A DNA stretch of 64,000 nucleotides, taken from Sphingomonas sp. YR710. GTDB lineage: Bacteria > Pseudomonadota > Alphaproteobacteria > Sphingomonadales > Sphingomonadaceae. Made by a program: the position numbers and the translations under genes. Where the stretch lies: contig NZ_FMZJ01000010.1 in NCBI RefSeq assembly GCF_900101455.1, positions 1-64,000 on the forward strand, given 5' to 3'. The notes under the pieces were generated by a model, which was not told the origin of the DNA, ran no database searches, and saw only the letters and a program-made list of their open reading frames with translations. Positions 33,201-41,617 of the stretch are shown here, piece after piece. The first letter of the stretch is position 1. Every line of letters begins with the position of its first letter.

Positions 33201-34850
33201 TCACATCGCCCGGCGCTGATCCTGCCGGGTCGATACCAGGGCGTTGGCCATGGCGAGCTGGGCGCCCTTGGCGAGCAAACCGCGCTCGCCGAGCAGGTGC
33301 CGCGCCTGGCGCGCGGTCATCGGCCTGCCGAGAAACCAGCCCTGGCCATTGGTGCAGCCGATGCCGCACAGCAGGGCATGAATCGCCTCGGTTTCCACGC
33401 CTTCCGCCATCACCGGGAGGCTAAGACTGGCGGCGAGCGTGGTGATCGTTGCGACGATCGACATATTCTCCTTATTGCCATCCATGGCCGTCACGAAGCT
33501 GCGGTCGATCTTGATGCGGTCGAGCGGCAATGCGCGCAGATGGGTCAGGCTCGAATAGCCGGTGCCGAAATCGTCGAGCGCAACCTGTATGCCCTGGTTC
33601 TTCAGGCTGCCGATGATCGATTGCGCGAGGCCGAGATTTTCGAACAACGCGGCTTCCGTGATCTCGATTTCCAGGCGTTCGGCCGGGAATCGGGTTTCGG
33701 TCAGCAATTTGACGATCTTCTGCGACAACCAGGGATCGCGCATCTGCGCCGGCGAGATGTTCACCGCCAGCCGCAACGTCGGGTCCCAATCGCGCGCTTC
33801 CTCCATCGCCGCGCGCATCACCGACATCGAAAGCTCGCCGATCAGGCCCGATTCCTCGGCGACAGGAATGAACATGGCAGGCTCTGTGAGGCCGTGCTCG
33901 GGATGTTCCCAGCGCGCCAGCATCTCAAAGCCGATCAGCGCGCCGGTGGTGAGATCGACCTGTGGTTCGAAATAGGGAACGATTTCACCCTGGGGAATGC
34001 CCGCACGGAGCCCATGTTCGACCGCATTGCGCAGCTCCAGCTCCCGCTCCATGCTCGAATCGAACCAGATGCGTTGATTGCGGCCGGCGCGTTTGGCTGC
34101 GTAGAGTGCAATATCGGATCGCCGCATCAGTGCATCGATCGACCGGCAATCGCCCTCGGTTCGCGCAATTCCCATCGATGCGCTGACGTGCGTTTGTAAA
34201 CCATTGAACTCAAATGGTTCGGCGATACGGCTGATGATCGCGTCGGCGACCGCATCTACCAAGGCCGGCTGGGCGGGGTCGAAGGCGAATGCGCAGGCGA
34301 ATTCGTCGCCACCCAGCCGGGCGGTGATCGCATTGGCGGGAAGCGGTGCGGCGATGGCCGCCGTGGCGGCGCGCAACAGCAGATCGCCCACCGTGTGGCC
34401 GTAGCGATCGTTGATCGATTTGAAATGATCGAGGTCGATCATCAGCATGGCCACGGGCCGATGACGCCGGCCGCTGAGCTCGATCAGCTGTGCGCCGTTT
34501 TCGCTCAACGCGCGGCGGTTGAGCACGCCGGTCAGCGGATCGCGGGTCGCCAGAAGTTGCGCCTGGCTTTCCGCCGTGCGGCGGCGTGCGATCTCGCGTT
34601 TCAGCGTGCCGAACCGCTGCCACCCGAGCAGGGCCACCGCTATGTTGAGCAGCAGGCCGATGATCAGAATGATATTCCGGTTGTCGGGCCCGTCACCGAT
34701 CGGTCGCAGCACCGATCGAGCCACCGCCCATTCGGATCCGAGCAGCAGCAACAGCGCGAAGATCGAGATGCCCATCCCGAGCATGTCGCGACGGTCATCG
34801 GCTCCGCGCGAGACATCTGCTTTCATGCTCGGTGCGCCACCGTCGGCCAT
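33201..34850 (-). CDS. Cyclic-di-GMP signalling protein with GGDEF and EAL domains
   Basis: A 549-aa membrane protein. Two N-terminal helices (SIFALLLLLGSEWAVARSVL; NIILIIGLLLNIAVALLGW) precede a GGDEF domain with intact RLGGDEFACAF. No RxxD inhibitory site is visible upstream of it. The EAL domain has EMLARW in place of EAL but keeps the other catalytic residues: NISPAQM (Asn), EIEITEAAL (Glu), ALDDFGTGYSSL (two Asp), IKIDRSF (Lys) and EGVET (Glu). It may synthesise, degrade or merely sense c-di-GMP; retention of the EAL residues favours phosphodiesterase activity. ATG 34850 has a strong RBS (aggagg, 4-nt spacer). Confidence 0.9.
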   Translation of the reverse strand: MADGGAPSMKADVSRGADDRRDMLGMGISIFALLLLLGSEWAVARSVLRPIGDGPDNRNIILIIGLLLNIAVALLGWQRFGTLKREIARRRTAESQAQLLATRDPLTGVLNRRALSENGAQLIELSGRRHRPVAMLMIDLDHFKSINDRYGHTVGDLLLRAATAAIAAPLPANAITARLGGDEFACAFAFDPAQPALVDAVADAIISRIAEPFEFNGLQTHVSASMGIARTEGDCRSIDALMRRSDIALYAAKRAGRNQRIWFDSSMERELELRNAVEHGLRAGIPQGEIVPYFEPQVDLTTGALIGFEMLARWEHPEHGLTEPAMFIPVAEESGLIGELSMSVMRAAMEEARDWDPTLRLAVNISPAQMRDPWLSQKIVKLLTETRFPAERLEIEITEAALFENLGLAQSIIGSLKNQGIQVALDDFGTGYSSLTHLRALPLDRIKIDRSFVTAMDGNKENMSIVATITTLAASLSLPVMAEGVETEAIHALLCGIGCTNGQGWFLGRPMTARQARHLLGERGLLAKGAQLAMANALVSTRQDQRRAM

Positions 34851-35100
34851 CGGTCCTCCTAAAGTCCCGCATGGCGATACGGTTTGCGCTCTTAAGAAGT
34901 CGTTAAGAGGTTGCCACCGGGTTCGCGTCACTTGTGCTTTGGCGACAAAATCGCTAGGGCGACCGCCATCGTTCCGACACGAACGTACCCATTTGCGTCC
35001 ATGGACGCCCGCTGGCCGGCGAGGTTTCGCCCGCCGGCGCGCTTTGCGTTTGTGTCTAAATGGTTGAATTTTGGCGCAATTCGGCGTCGGGAGTGGCTCT
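34851..35100. other. Intergenic region between divergent GGDEF-EAL and ffh genes
   Basis: About 250 bp without a supported gene. It must carry both divergent promoters. I see no hairpin or operator of note and cannot place the promoters with confidence. Confidence 0.5.
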
Positions 35101-36579
35101 ATGTTCGAAAGTCTGAGCGAAAGGCTGGGAGGCGTATTCGATCGCCTGCGTGGTCGTGGCGCACTGAACGAATCGGATGTGCGGGCCGCGATGCGCGAAG
35201 TGCGGATTGCCCTGCTCGAGGCGGATGTCGCGCTGCCGGTGGTTCGCGACTTCGTCGACAAGGCGACCGAGCAGGCCGTCGGGCAGCAGGTCTTGCGCTC
35301 GGTCACTCCGGGCCAGCAGGTCGTCAAGATCGTCAATGACGCGCTCGTCGAAATGCTCGGGTCCGACGCTGTTGACCTGAACGTCGATGTGTCCCCACCG
35401 GCCGTTATCATGATGGTCGGCCTGCAGGGCTCGGGCAAAACGACGACGACCGCCAAGATTGCCAAGCGCCTCACCGAAAAGGGACGCAAAAAGGTCCTGA
35501 TGGCGTCGCTCGATGTCAATCGGCCCGCGGCGCAGGAGCAGCTCGCGATCCTCGGTACGCAGACTTCGGTCGCGACCTTGCCGATCGTCGCCGGCCAGCA
35601 GCCGGTCGAGATCGCGAAGCGCGCGCTGCAGGCGGCCAAGCTCCAGGGCTATGACGTGCTGCTGCTCGATACGGCGGGCCGTCTCCATGTCGATCAGGCC
35701 TTGATGGCCGAGATGCAGGCGGTTGCGAGTGTCGCGGAGCCCGAGGAAATCCTGCTGGTCGTCGATGCGCTGACTGGTCAGGACGCGGTCAACGTCGCGA
35801 AGAACTTCTCCGAGCAGGTCGCGCTGACGGGTATCGTGCTGACCCGAATGGACGGCGATGCGCGCGGCGGCGCCGCACTGTCGATGCGGGCGATCACCGG
35901 CAAGCCGATCAAATTCGTCGGCACCGGCGAGAAGCTCGATGGGCTCGAGCAGTTCCAGCCGAGCCGGGTCGCGGGCCGCATCCTCGGCATGGGCGACATC
36001 GTCAGCCTCGTCGAACGCGCGACCGAGACGATCAAGGTCGAAGAAGCGGAGGCGATGGCCGCGCGGATGGCCAAGGGTCAGTTCGACATGAACGACCTGA
36101 AGAACCAGCTCGGCCAGATGCAGCGCATGGGCGGGCTTTCGGGGCTCGCGTCGATGTTGCCCGGGATCAAGCAGGTCAAGCAGGCGATGGCCAATGGCGC
36201 CGCCGACGACAAGGTGCTGATCCGCATGCAGGCGATCATCGGATCGATGACGCTGAAGGAACGGCGCAAGCCCGAACTGCTCAACGCCAAGCGCAAGATC
36301 CGCGTCGCCAAGGGATCCGGCACCACCGTGCAAGACGTCAACAAGCTCCTGAAGATGCATCAGGAGATGGCGAACATGATGAAGAAAATGAAGAAGATGG
36401 GCGGCCTTAAGGGCATGGCCGCCATGCTCGGCAAAGGCGGCGGCCTTGGCGGTCTGATGGGCGGCGCCGGCGGCGGGATGCCGCAAATGCCCCAGGGTGG
36501 CGGCAGTCTTCCCGGTCTGCCGGGGGGCAACGCTCCGTTCAATCTGCCCCCGGGTTTTGACAAGTTCATCAAAAAATAA
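35101..36579 (+). CDS. ffh: Signal recognition particle GTPase Ffh
   Basis: A 492-aa SRP54 protein that targets nascent membrane proteins to FtsY and the translocon. An N-terminal four-helix domain is followed by the G domain with P-loop GLQGSGKTTTTAK starting at Gly107, DVNRPAAQEQL, LDTAGR and TRMDGDARGG. The C-terminal methionine-rich M domain (HQEMANMMKKMKKMGGL) ends in a Gly/Met/Pro-rich tail. ATG 35101 begins the conserved MFESLSERL. First gene of the ffh-rpsP-rimM-trmD-rplS block. Confidence 0.96.
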   Translation: MFESLSERLGGVFDRLRGRGALNESDVRAAMREVRIALLEADVALPVVRDFVDKATEQAVGQQVLRSVTPGQQVVKIVNDALVEMLGSDAVDLNVDVSPPAVIMMVGLQGSGKTTTTAKIAKRLTEKGRKKVLMASLDVNRPAAQEQLAILGTQTSVATLPIVAGQQPVEIAKRALQAAKLQGYDVLLLDTAGRLHVDQALMAEMQAVASVAEPEEILLVVDALTGQDAVNVAKNFSEQVALTGIVLTRMDGDARGGAALSMRAITGKPIKFVGTGEKLDGLEQFQPSRVAGRILGMGDIVSLVERATETIKVEEAEAMAARMAKGQFDMNDLKNQLGQMQRMGGLSGLASMLPGIKQVKQAMANGAADDKVLIRMQAIIGSMTLKERRKPELLNAKRKIRVAKGSGTTVQDVNKLLKMHQEMANMMKKMKKMGGLKGMAAMLGKGGGLGGLMGGAGGGMPQMPQGGGSLPGLPGGNAPFNLPPGFDKFIKK

Positions 36580-36619
36580 ACGACTTAGCTGATTTGAATC
36601 TCCAGAAAGGAAGTACCCA

Positions 36620-37018
36620 ATGTCCGTTTCGATCCGTCTCGCCCGTGGTGGCGCCAAGAAGCGCCCTTATTATCGCATCGTCGTCGCCAATTCGCGCTCG
36701 CCGCGCGATGGCGCGTTTATCGAGAAGATCGGCGTCTATAATCCGTTGCTCGCCAAGGACGACGCCAAGCGCGTGATCGTCGACGCCGAGCGCGCCAAGC
36801 ATTGGCTGTCGGTCGGCGCGCAGCCCACCGATCGCGTCGCACGTTTCTTCGACGCCGCCGGTATCAAGGAACGCGCTGCTCGTTCGAACCTGAAGAAGGG
36901 TGAGCCTGGCGACAAGGCCAAGGAGCGCGCCGAAGAGCGTGCCGCCAAGGTTGCTGCCGCCGAGGAGGCCGCCAAGGCACCTGCAGAGGCTCCGGCCGAA
37001 GAAGCTGCCGAAGCTTGA
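36620..37018 (+). CDS. rpsP: 30S ribosomal protein S16
   Basis: A 132-aa protein starting [30 protein letters not shown], the S16 signature. The core ends near residue 80. A roughly 50-residue Ala/Glu/Lys-rich C-terminal tail ([20 protein letters not shown]) follows, a tail type common in alphaproteobacterial S16. RBS aaaggaag lies before the ATG. It follows ffh by 40 bp. Confidence 0.95.
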   Translation: MSVSIRLARGGAKKRPYYRIVVANSRSPRDGAFIEKIGVYNPLLAKDDAKRVIVDAERAKHWLSVGAQPTDRVARFFDAAGIKERAARSNLKKGEPGDKAKERAEERAAKVAAAEEAAKAPAEAPAEEAAEA

Positions 37019-37029
37019 GGTATGTAATG

Positions 37030-37051
37030 CCCCTCCCCGCCAGGGGAGGGG
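37030..37051 (+). repeat. Short GC palindrome whose 3' arm is the rimM ribosome-binding site
   Basis: cccctcccc (37030-37038), loop gcca, ggggagggg (37043-37051) form a perfect 9-bp stem. The 3' arm contains ggagg six bases before the rimM ATG. It is a short form of the ctcccc/ggggag repeat family seen at 25944. Confidence 0.75.
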
Positions 37052-37055
37052 AAAT

Positions 37056-37526
37056 ATGAGCGATAGGCCCGTTACGCTCGCAGCGATCATCGGTGCCCAT
37101 GGCATCGGTGGCGACGTGCGCCTGAAACTCTTCACCGATGATCTGTCGCCTTATCCGGTGCTGACCGGCAACGGCCGGACGTTCACGATCACGTCGCTGC
37201 GCCCCGGCCCCAACGGCGCTGTCGCGCGGCTGGCCGAGGTCAAGGATCGCAATGCTGCCGAGGCGCTGCGCGGCACCGAGCTCACCGTGCCGCGATCGGC
37301 GCTGCCGCCGCTCGCCGCGGGTGAATATTATCACGCCGATCTGATCGGCCTGCCCTGCATGGCAAGCGGCGTACAGATCGGCACGGCGGTGCTGATCGAG
37401 GATTTCGGTGCGGGCGACATCCTCGAGATCGAAAAGACAGATGGCACCCGCTTCATGGTGCCGGTCGCCATCGCCGTGACGATCGAGCCCGATCGCCTGC
37501 TGATCGATCCGGAGTTTGTCGAATGA
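37056..37526 (+). CDS. rimM: Ribosome maturation factor RimM
   Basis: A 156-aa protein. It has an N-terminal RimM barrel domain (VTLAAIIGAHGIGGDVRLKLFTDD) and a PRC-like C-terminal domain (EYYHADLIGLPCMA...GTAVLIEDFGAGDILEI...MVPVA). It binds S19 and assists 30S head maturation. The start ATG 37056 lies just after a hairpin that contains its Shine-Dalgarno sequence. The stop overlaps the next small gene by 4 nt. Confidence 0.93.
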   Translation: MSDRPVTLAAIIGAHGIGGDVRLKLFTDDLSPYPVLTGNGRTFTITSLRPGPNGAVARLAEVKDRNAAEALRGTELTVPRSALPPLAAGEYYHADLIGLPCMASGVQIGTAVLIEDFGAGDILEIEKTDGTRFMVPVAIAVTIEPDRLLIDPEFVE

Positions 37527-37804
37527 ATCCGGTTTCGATCTTCCTGACGATCGGCTCGGCCTATCTGGTGCTGGTGGCTTATGGCGTGATCCGCACCCGT
37601 AAGCGCAGGCTGCCCGTCCAGGTCCGCATGGCGGGGGCTGCGACGCAGATCATCCTGCCGCCGCTGGTGATGTTCGGCGCGCTGTTGCTGACGCAGGATG
37701 CCGATTTGATCGAAGGCTGGGGCGTCATGCTTGTGATGCTGATGGTGGCGGGCGCGTTGCTGGCGATTTGTACCGATCTGGTTGCGCGCAGGGTGATGCC
37801 GTGA
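37523..37804 (+). CDS. Small membrane protein of unknown function
   Basis: A 93-aa protein with three predicted hydrophobic segments (VSIFLTIGSAYLVLVAYGVI; AATQIILPPLVMFGALLLT; GVMLVMLMVAGALLAICTDLVA) and basic loops (RTRKRRLP). I do not recognise a named family. Its ATG overlaps the rimM stop (ATGA), so it is cotranslated with rimM. It lies between rimM and the inserted vapBC module. Confidence 0.7.
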   Translation: MNPVSIFLTIGSAYLVLVAYGVIRTRKRRLPVQVRMAGAATQIILPPLVMFGALLLTQDADLIEGWGVMLVMLMVAGALLAICTDLVARRVMP

Positions 37805-37850
37805 TGGACGGTGCGCAAGGCGTCGCTGACTTTACAATCAGCGAGTCACG

Positions 37851-37875
37851 CCGTATATACTGATAGTATATACGG
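37851..37875 (+). promoter_or_regulatory. Perfect inverted repeat, candidate VapBC operator
   Basis: ccgtatatac (37851-37860) and gtatatacgg (37866-37875) are exact inverted arms around tgata. The site is 10 nt before the vapB start and overlaps a possible -10 box TATACT (37856-37861) downstream of TTTACA (37831-37836, 19-nt spacer). VapBC complexes typically bind such palindromes to repress their own operon, so this is the likely autoregulation site. Confidence 0.75.
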
Positions 37876-37884
37876 AGGCTGTTC

Positions 37885-38142
37885 GTGAGCGAGGAATATC
37901 GCGCCAAGATCTTCAAGTCGGGTAATTCGCTCGCGCTGCGATTGCCGAAAGCGCTCGGTCTCAAGGAAGGGACCGAGATGATCGTGCGCGAGGATCGGGG
38001 CACGTTCAGCTTTCAGCCTGCCGATAGCCGGCGCAAGATCGATATCAGCAAATTTGCCGGCAAATATCCCGGCCTCCAGCCATTGCCGCGGGAGGATTTC
38101 GATGATCCGCCGCGGGACTGGCACCTGCTAGACCGGTCCTGA
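37885..38142 (+). CDS. vapB: VapB-type antitoxin (AbrB/SpoVT-fold)
   Basis: An 85-aa protein. The N-terminal swapped-hairpin AbrB DNA-binding domain is AKIFKSGNSLALRLPKALGLKEGTEMIV, with the GNSxAxRLPK motif of VapB/MazE antitoxins. An acidic, Pro-rich C-terminal tail (PREDFDDPPRDWHLLDRS) would wrap the toxin. GTG start 37885 with ggagg at 37874-37878. Its stop overlaps the vapC ATG. It neutralises VapC and, as a complex, probably represses the palindrome just upstream. Confidence 0.87.
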   Translation: MSEEYRAKIFKSGNSLALRLPKALGLKEGTEMIVREDRGTFSFQPADSRRKIDISKFAGKYPGLQPLPREDFDDPPRDWHLLDRS

Positions 38143-38519
38143 TGCTCTATCTGCTGGATACGAACAGCTACATCTACCTGCTGAGCGGAACTTATCCCAG
38201 CCTGGCGAGCCGGGTGGCGGCTTCGGATGCGGGCAGCATCGGCATGTCCGCGATCGTCTTCGCCGAACTCGCCATCGGATCGGCGAATGGAAAGTTGCCG
38301 CCGATCGATGTGATCGACGATATTCTCGCGGCAACACCGCTCATCGCGTTCGATGAAGTTGCGGCACGGGCCTATGCGCGGGTGCCGTTCAGGCGCGCAC
38401 GCTTCGATCGTTTGCTGGCCGCCCACGCGCTCAGTATCGGAGCCGTTGTGGTGACAAACAATGAGGCGGATTTTGCCGATGTGCCGGGGCTGAAGATAGA
38501 GAATTGGACGAAGGCATGA
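38142..38519 (+). CDS. vapC: VapC-type PIN-domain ribonuclease toxin
   Basis: A 125-aa PIN-domain nuclease. The acidic cluster includes Asp6 in [10 protein letters not shown], Glu in IVFAELAIG, Asp in [11 protein letters not shown] and Asp in [10 protein letters not shown], all present, so catalysis appears intact. Known VapC toxins cleave tRNA or rRNA. Coupled to vapB (ATGA) and, unusually, also to trmD: the trmD ATG lies inside the last codons of vapC. Confidence 0.88.
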   Translation: MLYLLDTNSYIYLLSGTYPSLASRVAASDAGSIGMSAIVFAELAIGSANGKLPPIDVIDDILAATPLIAFDEVAARAYARVPFRRARFDRLLAAHALSIGAVVVTNNEADFADVPGLKIENWTKA

Positions 38520-39256
38520 CCTTCGCCGCGACCATCCTCACCCTCTACCCAGAGATGTTCCCCGGCCCGCTCGGCGTCTCGCTGGCCGGTCGCGCGCTCG
38601 CCGAGGGCAAGTGGACCTGCGACCCGATCCAGATTCGCGACTTCGCCACCGACAAACACCGCTCGGTCGACGACACGCCGGCGGGCGGCGGGGCCGGCAT
38701 GGTGATGCGCGCCGATGTCCTCGCCAGCGCGGTCGACGATGCGATCGCGCGCCACCCCGAATCGCCCCTGCTCGCGATGTCCCCGCGCGGCCGGCCGCTC
38801 ACGCAGGATCGCGTGCGCCGGCTCGCCGCCGGCCCCGGCGTCACGATATTGTGCGGCCGATTCGAGGGAATCGACGAACGGCTGTTCGAAGCCCGGCCGA
38901 TCGAGCTGGTTTCGATCGGCGATTACATCCTTTCGGGCGGAGAAATGGGCGCTTTGACCCTGCTCGATGCTTGCATTCGGCTGCTTCCCGGCGTAATGGG
39001 CGCGGCTTCCAGCGGGGATGACGAGAGCTTCGAAACCGGGCTTCTCGAATATCCGCATTATACCCGACCTGCTGAGTGGGAAGGGCGCACGATCCCCGAA
39101 GTGCTGCGATCTGGGGATCATGCGAGGATCGACGCCTGGCGGAAAGCCATGGCCGAGACCGATACAAGGCTAAGGAGGCCGGATCTTTGGGAGCGCCATG
39201 AGGGCGCTCGGATCCAGTCTCCCTCTGGCGCGCAGCGACAGAAGAAGGAAAGATGA
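38516..39256 (+). CDS. trmD: tRNA (guanine37-N1)-methyltransferase TrmD
   Basis: A 246-aa SPOUT-knot methyltransferase that makes m1G37 in tRNAs to prevent frameshifting. Conserved parts: [17 protein letters not shown], the SAM trefoil-knot region [25 protein letters not shown] and [20 protein letters not shown], then [13 protein letters not shown] 38516 overlaps the vapC stop by 4 nt, so its translation now depends on or follows that of the toxin gene. RplS follows after 3 bp. Confidence 0.95.
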   Translation: MTFAATILTLYPEMFPGPLGVSLAGRALAEGKWTCDPIQIRDFATDKHRSVDDTPAGGGAGMVMRADVLASAVDDAIARHPESPLLAMSPRGRPLTQDRVRRLAAGPGVTILCGRFEGIDERLFEARPIELVSIGDYILSGGEMGALTLLDACIRLLPGVMGAASSGDDESFETGLLEYPHYTRPAEWEGRTIPEVLRSGDHARIDAWRKAMAETDTRLRRPDLWERHEGARIQSPSGAQRQKKER

Positions 39257-39259
39257 GCC

Positions 39260-39649
39260 ATGAATCTCATCCAGACGCTCGAAGCCGAGCAGATTGCCAA
39301 GTTCAAGTCCGCCAAGGCGATTCCCGATTTCCGTCCCGGCGACACGCTGAAGGTCGGCGTGCGCGTCGTCGAAGGCGAGCGTACCCGTATTCAGGCCTAT
39401 GAAGGCGTGTGCATCGCACGTTCGAACAAGGGCATGGGTTCGTCGTTCACCGTCCGCAAGATTTCGTTCGGCGAAGGCGTCGAGCGCGTTTTCCCGCTCT
39501 ACTCGCCGAACGTCGAGTCGATCGAAGTCGTCCGCAAGGGCGTCGTCCGTCGCGCGAAACTTTACTATCTGCGTGGCCGCCGCGGCAAATCGGCGCGTAT
39601 TGCAGAGCGTCGCGACAATAAGCCGGCCGCCGAGGCCAAGGAAGCCTGA
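39260..39649 (+). CDS. rplS: 50S ribosomal protein L19
   Basis: A 129-aa protein. [15 protein letters not shown] and then [53 protein letters not shown] and [15 protein letters not shown] are the L19 signature. A short Ala/Glu/Lys tail ends it. Last gene of the operon, followed by a terminator hairpin. Confidence 0.96.
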   Translation: MNLIQTLEAEQIAKFKSAKAIPDFRPGDTLKVGVRVVEGERTRIQAYEGVCIARSNKGMGSSFTVRKISFGEGVERVFPLYSPNVESIEVVRKGVVRRAKLYYLRGRRGKSARIAERRDNKPAAEAKEA

Positions 39650-39677
39650 TCGCAGGCTCTCCCCTCTAACCTCGCAG

Positions 39678-39712
39678 GCGGCCGGCTCCCCAGGGAGACC
39701 GGCCGTTTGCTT
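39678..39712 (+). terminator. Rho-independent terminator after rplS
   Basis: An imperfect GC-rich hairpin with arms gcggccggctcc and gagaccggcc around cccaggg, followed by gtttgcttgt. It ends the ffh-rplS operon. Confidence 0.65.
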
Positions 39713-39729
39713 GTCTGGACTACCACCCT

Positions 39730-39821
39730 GTCATTCCCGCGAAGGCGGGAACCCATATTCTCCGAATCGCGAGTCGCTTGCGCTGGAGGGCATGGATCCC
39801 CGCCTTCACGGGGATGACGAT
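39730..39821 (+). repeat. Dispersed sphingomonad palindromic repeat, copy A3
   Basis: tgtcattcccgcgaaggcgg and tccccgccttcacggggatg are its inverted arms, the same as copies at 17035 and 22713. It lies between rplS and asd; the asd ribosome-binding site (taagga) follows directly. Confidence 0.82.
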
Positions 39822-39837
39822 CTGTAAGGAACATCAC

Positions 39838-40863
39838 ATGGGTTATCGTGTCGTCGTCGCGGGTGCCACCGGCAATGTGGGCCGCGAAATGCTGAACATC
39901 CTGGCCGAACGCGAATTTCCGATCGACGAGATCGCCTGCATCGCATCCTCGCGCAGCCAGGGGCTTCAGGTCGAATTTGGCGATACCGGCAAGATGCTGA
40001 AGGTCCAGAATATCGAGCATTTCGATTTCGCAGGCTGGGACATGGCCTTGTTCGCGATCGGCTCCGACGCCACCAAGATCTATGCGCCCAAGGCGGCGGC
40101 GGCCGGCTGCACGGTGATCGACAACAGCTCGCTCTACCGGATGGACCCGGACGTGCCGCTGATCGTGCCCGAGGTGAACCCCGAGGCGATCGACGGCTAC
40201 CGGAAGAAGAATATCATCGCGAACCCCAATTGCTCGACCGCGCAGATGGTAGTGGCGCTCAAGCCGATCCACGATGCCGCGACGATCAAGCGCGTGGTGG
40301 TTTCGACCTATCAATCGGTATCCGGCGCGGGCAAGGCGGGTATGGATGAACTGTTCGAGCAGAGCCGCAACATCTTCGTCGGCGATCCGGCCGAGCCCAA
40401 GAAGTTCACCAAGCAGATCGCGTTCAACGTGATCCCGCACATCGATGTCTTCCTCGACGACGGTTTCACCAAGGAAGAGTGGAAGATGGTCGTCGAGACC
40501 AAGAAGATCCTCGATCCGAAGATCAAGGTGGTCGCTACCTGCGTGCGCGTCCCCGTGTTCGTCGGCCATTCGGAGGCGATCAACATCGAGATGGAGCGCG
40601 AGCTTTCGGCGGAGGACGCGCAGAAGATCCTGCGCGAGGCGCCGGGCATCATGCTCGTCGACAAGCGTGAGGACGGCGGATATGTGACGCCGGTCGAATG
40701 CGTCGGCGATTTCGCGACCTATGTCAGCCGTGTCCGCGAGGATCCGACCGTCGAGAACGGTCTGGTCCTGTGGTGCGTGTCGGACAACCTCCGCAAGGGC
40801 GCCGCGCTGAACGCGGTGCAGATTGCCGAACTGCTTGGCCGGCGGCACCTCAAGAAGGCATGA
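39838..40863 (+). CDS. asd: Aspartate-semialdehyde dehydrogenase
   Basis: A 341-aa NADPH-dependent enzyme reducing aspartyl phosphate to the semialdehyde, the branch point to lysine/diaminopimelate, methionine and threonine. N-terminal Rossmann motif VVAGATGNVGREML; catalytic Cys132 in ANPNCSTAQMV; QSVSGAGKAGMDEL and the C-terminal RVPVFVGHSEAINIE region. ATG 39838 with taagga at 39825-39830. Confidence 0.96.
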   Translation: MGYRVVVAGATGNVGREMLNILAEREFPIDEIACIASSRSQGLQVEFGDTGKMLKVQNIEHFDFAGWDMALFAIGSDATKIYAPKAAAAGCTVIDNSSLYRMDPDVPLIVPEVNPEAIDGYRKKNIIANPNCSTAQMVVALKPIHDAATIKRVVVSTYQSVSGAGKAGMDELFEQSRNIFVGDPAEPKKFTKQIAFNVIPHIDVFLDDGFTKEEWKMVVETKKILDPKIKVVATCVRVPVFVGHSEAINIEMERELSAEDAQKILREAPGIMLVDKREDGGYVTPVECVGDFATYVSRVREDPTVENGLVLWCVSDNLRKGAALNAVQIAELLGRRHLKKA

Positions 40864-40962
40864 TTGGCAGGGGCCAAGATAAGGCCTCTGTCGCTTTTCC
40901 GATGATCCCTTCATTGTCACTCCGGCGCTGGTTGCGCCGGGGTGGCGACAGAGGAATCGGGC

Positions 40963-41595
40963 ATGCCGGACGTATTGCATCTGCTGACATTCGGGCTGGT
41001 TGCACTGGGCATGGTGCTCACGCCCGGCCCGAACATGATCTACCTGATCTCACGATCGATCTGCCAGGGGCCGACGGCGGGGCTGATCTCGCTCGGTGGC
41101 GTGGCGATCGGCTTCGTTGTCTATATGCTCTGCGCCTCGTTCGGTATCACCGCGCTGATGATGGCGGTGCCCTTCGCGTATGACGCGCTGCGCTTCGGCG
41201 GGGCTCTCTATCTGCTGTGGCTGGCCTGGGCTGCGGTCAAGCCCGGCGGCCGGTCGCCGTTTCAGGTGAGGGATCTTCCCGTCGACCCGCCCCGCAAGCT
41301 TCTGCTGATGGGCTTTGCCACCAACATGCTCAATCCCAAGGCGGCGATGCTGTATCTGTCGCTGCTGCCCCAGTTTATCGATCCGGCGCGCGGACATGTG
41401 CTCGGCCAGTCGATCGCGCTCGGCAGCCTGCAGATCCTGATCAGCCTGTCGGTCAACGCGATGATCGCGATTGCGGCGGGATCGATCGCAGGCTTTCTTG
41501 CGCAACGGCCGACATGGATCCTCGTGCAGCGTTATCTGATGGGAACGGTGCTGGCCGGGCTTGCGATCCGCATGGCGACAGAGGCGCGGCGTTGA
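40963..41595 (+). CDS. LysE/RhtB-family amino-acid exporter
   Basis: A 210-aa protein with about six helices. It has the family N-terminus LTFGLVALGMVLTPGPNMIYLISRS (TPGPN motif), GLISLGGVAIGF and GFATNMLNPKAAMLYLSLLPQF (NPK motif). It likely exports an amino acid or homoserine-lactone-like compound; substrate not predictable. ATG 40963 with gagga upstream. It lies downstream of asd, an amino-acid biosynthesis gene, though with a 99-bp gap that includes a hairpin. Confidence 0.9.
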   Translation: MPDVLHLLTFGLVALGMVLTPGPNMIYLISRSICQGPTAGLISLGGVAIGFVVYMLCASFGITALMMAVPFAYDALRFGGALYLLWLAWAAVKPGGRSPFQVRDLPVDPPRKLLLMGFATNMLNPKAAMLYLSLLPQFIDPARGHVLGQSIALGSLQILISLSVNAMIAIAAGSIAGFLAQRPTWILVQRYLMGTVLAGLAIRMATEARR

Positions 41596-41617
41596 TGGGG
41601 TATCGGAGGACGACAGG

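Noticed and set aside
35056-36657. A 533-codon minus-strand open frame across ffh
   Set aside because: Shadow of the conserved SRP GTPase gene; no domain or ribosome-binding site.
17035-39821. Dispersed palindromes as a CRISPR array
   Set aside because: The copies lie kilobases apart between genes, with variable cores and no regular spacers or cas genes.
40918-40943. Hairpin cac-t-ccggcgc/gcgccgg-g-gtg between asd and the LysE-type gene, considered as terminator or riboswitch
   Set aside because: No U-run follows, and the region is too short for a known riboswitch fold; left unassigned.
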